In this document: piece after piece, positions 40,244-43,797 of the stretch
Numbering within the stretch: position 1 is the stretch's first letter
Layout of the letters: each line of letters begins with the position of its first letter
Position numbers and translations under genes: made by a program
DNA from: Alloprevotella sp. OH1205_COT-284
GTDB taxonomy: Bacteria > Bacteroidota > Bacteroidia > Bacteroidales > Bacteroidaceae
NCBI RefSeq assembly: GCF_003859795.1
Contig: NZ_RQYI01000019.1
Span: 1 to 43,797 of the forward strand
DNA: 43,797 nucleotides
Direction: 5' to 3'
Notes under the pieces: generated by a model
The model's database searches: none
Told to the model about the DNA's origin: nothing
Seen by the model: the letters and a program-made list of their open reading frames with translations, nothing else

Positions 40244-40702
40244 TTAGTATTGTTCTTCTATTTTCAACCTTTTAGATCTGGCATTTTCGATACCGAGCAA
40301 GACGGACTCCGGATAATCCTCTTCATTTACAAGGCAATGCATTATTTCTGTAAGCAACTCTTTTTCCATGCAACCCGCAGCTAAATCAAGTGCTATCTCT
40401 TCCATATTTTTCATGAAGTTTTGCGCAACGAAGAGATATCCGTTTTGCAAGAATAAGTACATCGTAAGTGTTATGGAAATTCGTTTGTTACAATCATTAA
40501 AGTAATGCCCACGACACAAACTGTACATCATATAAGCTGCTTTATCCGCAATTTCCGGATAATACATGTCCTGTCGGATGTTCTCTAACATGAGTCTTAT
40601 ACCACCTTCGTCACGTACTCCTGCCATACCACCGCCACTCTTTTCTACGGTCTTATGATATATCTCTAAGGCTTGTTCGTAATCAATATAGTCTATTCCC
40701 AT
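40244..40702 (-). CDS. Doc-type Fic-fold toxin
   Basis: A 152-residue Fic-fold protein with the Doc variant of the active-site motif, HYFNDCNKR (H66, F68, D70, N72, K73, R74). Phage P1 Doc has the same pattern HxFxDANKR, which converts the fold from AMPylation to kinase activity on elongation factor Tu. The Ala of the motif is Cys here. Family members are about 125-135 residues; this one has a longer C-terminus. It begins 12 bp behind the DNA-binding gene, so the two form an operon. AT-rich compared with flanking genes. If it is a kinase toxin it acts in the cytosol on translation. Confidence 0.85.
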   Translation of the reverse strand: MGIDYIDYEQALEIYHKTVEKSGGGMAGVRDEGGIRLMLENIRQDMYYPEIADKAAYMMYSLCRGHYFNDCNKRISITLTMYLFLQNGYLFVAQNFMKNMEEIALDLAAGCMEKELLTEIMHCLVNEEDYPESVLLGIENARSKRLKIEEQY

Positions 40703-40714
40703 ACTTCTATTCTG

Positions 40715-41716
40715 TTACTGTTTTAGATGATCGAGAACATCTTTGTTATCCTCAAGAAGTTTATCAAAGTCAATAGAAAGATTTCCTATAAATTTTTGAT
40801 ACTCCTCAGGCATTACTGCACGAACGTATGCCGCAAGATTTCCATGATAAACATTTCTAAGAGCATTATCTCTTGATGCCATTTTTATACGCGCATCTTC
40901 TATTACAGGTCTGACAAGTGGATTCTGTGATAAGTCTGTTATTATCATATTTACATCCTTAACCGACAATATGCCATTGGTATTAGCCTGTTTCTTTATT
41001 TCCTCTGCTGTGGCATTTTCAAATGACGAAACAGCAACTAAAACTTCTGCATATAGCGTATGTCGTAGACTATCTTTTTTACTAAGTTCCAAAAGTTTTT
41101 TATATTCAGAAGCCTTTTCACAGAATACAACCTTATAAATTGTGTCCATGATTTGGGAATACTTAAATTTATTGTTTTTATCGACATAGTCTCTTATTGC
41201 ATCTGTCAATTTCTCATAGTAATTTTCTTCCGATAATGCAGAGGTCACATAGTTCTGATCTCGTCGATTGATAAACTTGGTTGATCCTCCACTTCTTTCA
41301 TTCAATATTGATATTACAATATCCAAAATATGACTTCTCACTTCCTTTGCTTTTTCACTGGTAGTGAGTAACATTCCAAGATTAAGGAATGATCTAAAAT
41401 CAAAGACTCCAAGTACGGTCGTTTTGGTAGGGAAATCAATTTCCTTACCAAGGATAGATTTAAATTCTTTCAGAGTATCACCTTGTAGTACCCTATATCC
41501 ATTTGAAACAAGTTCTTGTTCGTAATGGTTTAAGCAGTTAGTCAATGTTCTTATATCAACGCCATAATACTCCGCCGCCTTTTGTCTTGTGATAACATAT
41601 TGACCTTGGAACTGTATGAAATCCACATCTAATGATGCTCTTATTTTAGGTAGAGCCACTGGATTATTCAATATGTTTTGTCTATCTATTTCAGATGTTG
41701 TTAAATCCTTTGCCAT
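40715..41716 (-). CDS. large putative DNA-binding partner of the Doc-like toxin
   Basis: A 333-residue cytosolic protein. Its N-terminal part (about 40-90) has YVITRQKAAEYYGVDIRTLTNCLNHYEQEL, the look of a helix-turn-helix with AAEYYGVDIRTL as core. The middle (about 105-140: FDFRSFLNLGMLLTTSEKAKEVRSHILDI) resembles Bro-N/Rha/KilA-type phage antirepressor segments. A helical C-terminal half follows. Such proteins are found beside Fic/Doc genes in Bacteroidales, where they may act as antitoxin and autorepressor. That role is inferred from operon position. A TACTTTTG at 41769-41776 on this strand may be its -7 box, although the -33 is poor. AT-rich, suggesting transfer. Confidence 0.7.
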   Translation of the reverse strand: MAKDLTTSEIDRQNILNNPVALPKIRASLDVDFIQFQGQYVITRQKAAEYYGVDIRTLTNCLNHYEQELVSNGYRVLQGDTLKEFKSILGKEIDFPTKTTVLGVFDFRSFLNLGMLLTTSEKAKEVRSHILDIVISILNERSGGSTKFINRRDQNYVTSALSEENYYEKLTDAIRDYVDKNNKFKYSQIMDTIYKVVFCEKASEYKKLLELSKKDSLRHTLYAEVLVAVSSFENATAEEIKKQANTNGILSVKDVNMIITDLSQNPLVRPVIEDARIKMASRDNALRNVYHGNLAAYVRAVMPEEYQKFIGNLSIDFDKLLEDNKDVLDHLKQ

Positions 41717-42032
41717 ATATTGCTGATTTTGAATAAACTATTATAAATGATAGGCTCGTTGTTATCTGCAAAAGTACTGAAAAAAGATGTCTTTCAGTAT
41801 GATATGCTCTTCTTTTTTGCTTAATGGAATCTTGTATGTTTAGATTTAGCTAAGTAATTTCACAGGATACCCATATTGTCGTCCCTTAAAAAGCCTTGAT
41901 AAGCGAGAAGTCATTCATGTCCTCTCGCTCAGAAACTTCCGCAGAGGTCTCCGTTGTGTTCCGCAAGCCGGCGGCTTTGTTTTTTGAGGGAGAGAGGATG
42001 TTTTCGTTTGATTTTATTAAGTACCGAAAGTG
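41717..42032. other. intergenic boundary of the AT-rich module
   Basis: This holds the partial leftward -7 box TACTTTTG at 41769-41776. Base composition rises to normal by about 41880. No gene or direct repeat marking an integration is visible. Confidence 0.4.
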
Positions 42033-42062
42033 TTTGAGAGCCGATGAAAACACGTATCTTTG
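42033..42062 (+). promoter_or_regulatory. Bacteroidetes-type promoter of the HD-domain gene
   Basis: TTTG (42033-42036), an 18-bp spacer, slightly short, and TATCTTTG (42055-42062). The ATG is at 42087. Confidence 0.65.
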
Positions 42063-42086
42063 TAAAAACAACACAATCGTTTTTTT

Positions 42087-42755
42087 ATGAATACTCCTAT
42101 CACTTATCCCCTGATCAAGGGCACGCCCGAAGTCGTGACCTATATTAAACGCGCCGATCGCTCGCTCGAAGCCATCGGCTACACCGAACACGGCTTGGCA
42201 CACGTGACGCGTGTGGCCGTCGTGGCCGGACAATTGCTTGAAGATCTCGGATATTCGGAGCGCGATGCCGAGCTGGCACGCATTGCCGGCTTTATGCACG
42301 ACATTGGCAACGTGGTCAATCGTGTGGATCATGCACAAAGCGGTGCGATCATGGCTTTTCGGATTCTCGACAAAATGGGGATGTCGGCCGAGGAGGTATC
42401 GATGGTCATTTCGGCAATCGGTCATCACGACGACCACACGGCTTTTCCCGTCAATGAAGTGGCGGCAGCGGTCATCTTGGCCGACAAGAGCGATGTGCGC
42501 CGCAGCCGTGTGCGAAAAAAGAGCGAAGTGGCTCACGACATACACGATCGTGTGAACTACGCCGTGACCGACAATCGGACAATGCTCCTGTCGGATGAAA
42601 AGAAGTTTGTGCTCGATCTCACGATCGACACGCTCATCAGTCCGGCGATAGAATATTTTGAAATCTTCTTGCAGCGCATGACCCTCTGCCGCAGTGCCGC
42701 CGCTGCCCTCGGACTGCATTTCGAACTGCGCATCAACGGAGCGGTGCTGAGTTGA
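42087..42755 (+). CDS. HD-domain phosphohydrolase
   Basis: A 222-residue cytosolic HD-superfamily protein. Metal-binding residues are H39 (EHGLAHVTRV), the HD pair H71-D72 (FMHDIGN) and H113-H117 in IGHHDDH. It is followed by ADKSDVRRSR, as in predicted nucleotide or cyclic-nucleotide phosphohydrolases with HDIGN motifs. It lacks the GYP motif, so cyclic-di-GMP hydrolysis is not supported. The natural substrate is unknown. It has its own promoter and no evident operon partner. Confidence 0.87.
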   Translation: MNTPITYPLIKGTPEVVTYIKRADRSLEAIGYTEHGLAHVTRVAVVAGQLLEDLGYSERDAELARIAGFMHDIGNVVNRVDHAQSGAIMAFRILDKMGMSAEEVSMVISAIGHHDDHTAFPVNEVAAAVILADKSDVRRSRVRKKSEVAHDIHDRVNYAVTDNRTMLLSDEKKFVLDLTIDTLISPAIEYFEIFLQRMTLCRSAAAALGLHFELRINGAVLS

Positions 42756-42950
42756 TGAGGTTCGGCGCGCTGCCCTCGTCTTTGAGGAGAGGGGATGCTT
42801 GATTTTTCGGGTCTGTTGTTCTGCTTTGCTGCCGTTTGCCTTTTGGCTCTTCGTCGAGAAGCTAAAAAACGTATAAAAGAGTAGAAATTGTGGGATTTGA
42901 ATTCTTACCGACATCTCAAACTCTAAACATCTTTAATCCTTGACGTGTTT
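42756..42950. other. intergenic region after the HD-domain gene
   Basis: No gene or clear terminator is visible between the HD-domain stop and the promoter of the last gene; the sequence turns AT-rich from about 42860. Confidence 0.3.
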
Positions 42951-42983
42951 TTTGGGAGTTTGGCTCTTTCCTCAATATATTTG
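42951..42983 (+). promoter_or_regulatory. Bacteroidetes-type promoter of the PepSY-like gene
   Basis: TTTG (42951-42954), a 21-bp spacer, TATATTTG (42976-42983). The leader is about 95 nt to the ATG at 43086. Confidence 0.72.
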
Positions 42984-43085
42984 CAATACGTTCAATTTCC
43001 AAACATGGTGTTTCGCCTCGCAACGGGCAAAGAAACAGACACCAGTACAGAACATTCTAAACCCTCTAAACACACAACCAACATC

Positions 43086-43532
43086 ATGAAAAAGAAAATT
43101 CTTTTGGCACTGATTGCCATTGCCGGCCTTTTCTCCACCACTGCCGTTGCCGACAACAGTCTTCCGATCAATTTTGAACAGTTGCCCATCGCTGCACAAA
43201 ATTTCATTAAAAAGCATTTCAAAGCCGCAGACGTGGCTACTATCCTCAAAGACAAAGAGTTGCTATCGGTTTCCTATGATGTCATCATGGAAGACGGCAC
43301 GACCGTCGAATTTGACAAAAAAGGGAATTGGAACGATGTGGACGGTAAGCATAAAGCTATTCCCACTGCCATTGTTCCGGCTGCCATTCTGCAGTATGTT
43401 CAAAAGAACTATCCCAAACAATACATTGTGCAACTCGAACGCAACTCCAACGGACGCTACGAGGTGGAACTCAACAACGATTTGAGCTTGAAGTTCAACT
43501 CTAAATTCCGTCTTGTTTCCGTGGATCATTGA
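43086..43532 (+). CDS. secreted PepSY-like (DUF2874) protein
   Basis: A 148-residue exported protein. Signal peptide MKKKILLALIAIAGLFSTTAVA, then two tandem PepSY-like units: FEQLPIAAQNFIKKHFKAADVATILKD with YDVIMEDGTTVEFDKKGNWNDVDGK, and IVPAAILQYVQKNYPKQYIVQLERN with RYEVELNNDLSLKFNSKFRLVSVDH. This two-unit arrangement is the usual periplasmic PepSY-like family of Bacteroidota, related in fold to beta-lactamase inhibitor proteins. Specific function unknown. The start 47 codons upstream is rejected since it precedes the signal and overlaps the promoter. Confidence 0.88.
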   Translation: MKKKILLALIAIAGLFSTTAVADNSLPINFEQLPIAAQNFIKKHFKAADVATILKDKELLSVSYDVIMEDGTTVEFDKKGNWNDVDGKHKAIPTAIVPAAILQYVQKNYPKQYIVQLERNSNGRYEVELNNDLSLKFNSKFRLVSVDH

Positions 43533-43573
43533 TGGGGAGAACATCGGAGCTAATTCTTCTTCAACATACACTT

Positions 43574-43613
43574 TGTGCCAAAAAACGAAAGCAATCATTC
43601 GTTTTTTGGCACA
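43574..43613. terminator. perfect 16-bp hairpin after the PepSY-like gene
   Basis: TGTGCCAAAAAACGAA (43574-43589) and TTCGTTTTTTGGCACA (43598-43613) form a perfect stem with an 8-nt loop, 41 bp past the stop. A/T runs within the arms give a weak distal stem in either direction. It probably acts as a terminator. Confidence 0.75.
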
Positions 43614-43651
43614 ATCTCTTTTCTCGGTGTCCGACTAAGTCTGTGATAGAT

Positions 43652-43700
43652 TTTTCTACTCGTTACTCCGTTTACTCTACTCCTTGGGTAAGATACGTTT
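43652..43700. repeat. short trace of the left-edge 21-bp repeat
   Basis: TTTTCTACTCGTTAC at 43652-43666 is identical to the junction between units of the array at 1-210. The following bases (TCCGTTTACTCTACTCC) look like a degenerate second unit. The repeat sequence therefore occurs at more than one locus. Confidence 0.55.
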
Positions 43701-43797
43701 CGACGCATTAAAAAGGGTCTTCCGGAATTTGGAGTGATGGACTTAATTGTCTGAAATTCTTATATGTACATGTGTACCTGCTTTCGTAACTCCCTAT

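Noticed and set aside
40244-40702. Fic-type AMP-transferase
   Set aside because: The motif is HxFxDxNKR as in Doc, not HxFx(D/E)GNGRxxR, so AMPylation is not supported.
42087-42755. HD-domain protein as a cyclic-di-GMP (HD-GYP) phosphodiesterase
   Set aside because: The HD residues are present but the GYP motif is not.

Overview
The window reads as a chromosomal segment of a Bacteroidota member, most likely order Bacteroidales and close to Prevotella or Porphyromonas relatives. The evidence is a type III (GlnN) glutamine synthetase, the coaX-outer membrane protein-lptC gene order, a BACON-domain metalloprotease and other secreted proteins with tails like type IX sorting signals, a BspA-type leucine-rich repeat protein, a FimB/Mfa2-like lipoprotein, and repeated Bacteroidetes promoters of the form TTTG-N19..21-TAnnTTTG. 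I assign no genus. Coding density is normal, and I see no rRNA, tRNA, IS element, prophage or CRISPR array.

Layout. 1-210 is a 21-bp tandem repeat. 353-6944 holds a small membrane protein, a two-component system, a DUF2461 gene with a low-molecular-weight tyrosine phosphatase, a PAP2 phosphatase, a secreted Cys/Lys repeat protein, an MmcQ/YjbR protein and Dps. 7245-19966 is entirely leftward: a secreted protein, the pabB/pabC pair for 4-aminobenzoate, a rhodanese lipoprotein, a fimbrillin-like lipoprotein behind a zinc metalloprotease, glnN, and a flotillin/NfeD-like pair. 20898-24882 is a leftward cluster with dipeptidyl peptidase IV, folB, a free-standing protein resembling the C-terminus of B12-dependent ribonucleotide reductase, and an acidic unknown. 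25103-30016 runs rightward: GH20 hexosaminidase, coaX, an outer membrane protein and lptC. After a leftward AlkD-like gene come a winged-helix protein, a metal permease fused to an HMA domain, and the queuosine precursor transporter YhhQ with what looks like a preQ1-I riboswitch over its ribosome binding site. 34953-39048 holds a SIMPL gene broken by one stop codon, a carboxylesterase, a 51-residue small protein and an LRR protein. 40244-41716 is an AT-rich Doc-type toxin gene paired with a large putative DNA-binding partner. The window ends with an HD-domain protein and a PepSY-like secreted protein.

The strongest candidate for something undescribed is a noncoding element of about 386-390 bp present three times in the same orientation (9866-10250, 20211-20600, 31168-31553). 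It is built from nested, mutually complementary copies of a GAAGGCAAGTGAAGGCAA-type motif and ends in an alternating CG tract. Sequence between the arms has diverged, but length and arm order are kept, and each copy begins 215-260 bp upstream of a leftward gene. Other observations worth checking are the secreted protein with a one-faced stripe of cysteines at heptad spacing (5461-5814), the Doc module, the preQ1-I candidate and the SIMPL nonsense codon.
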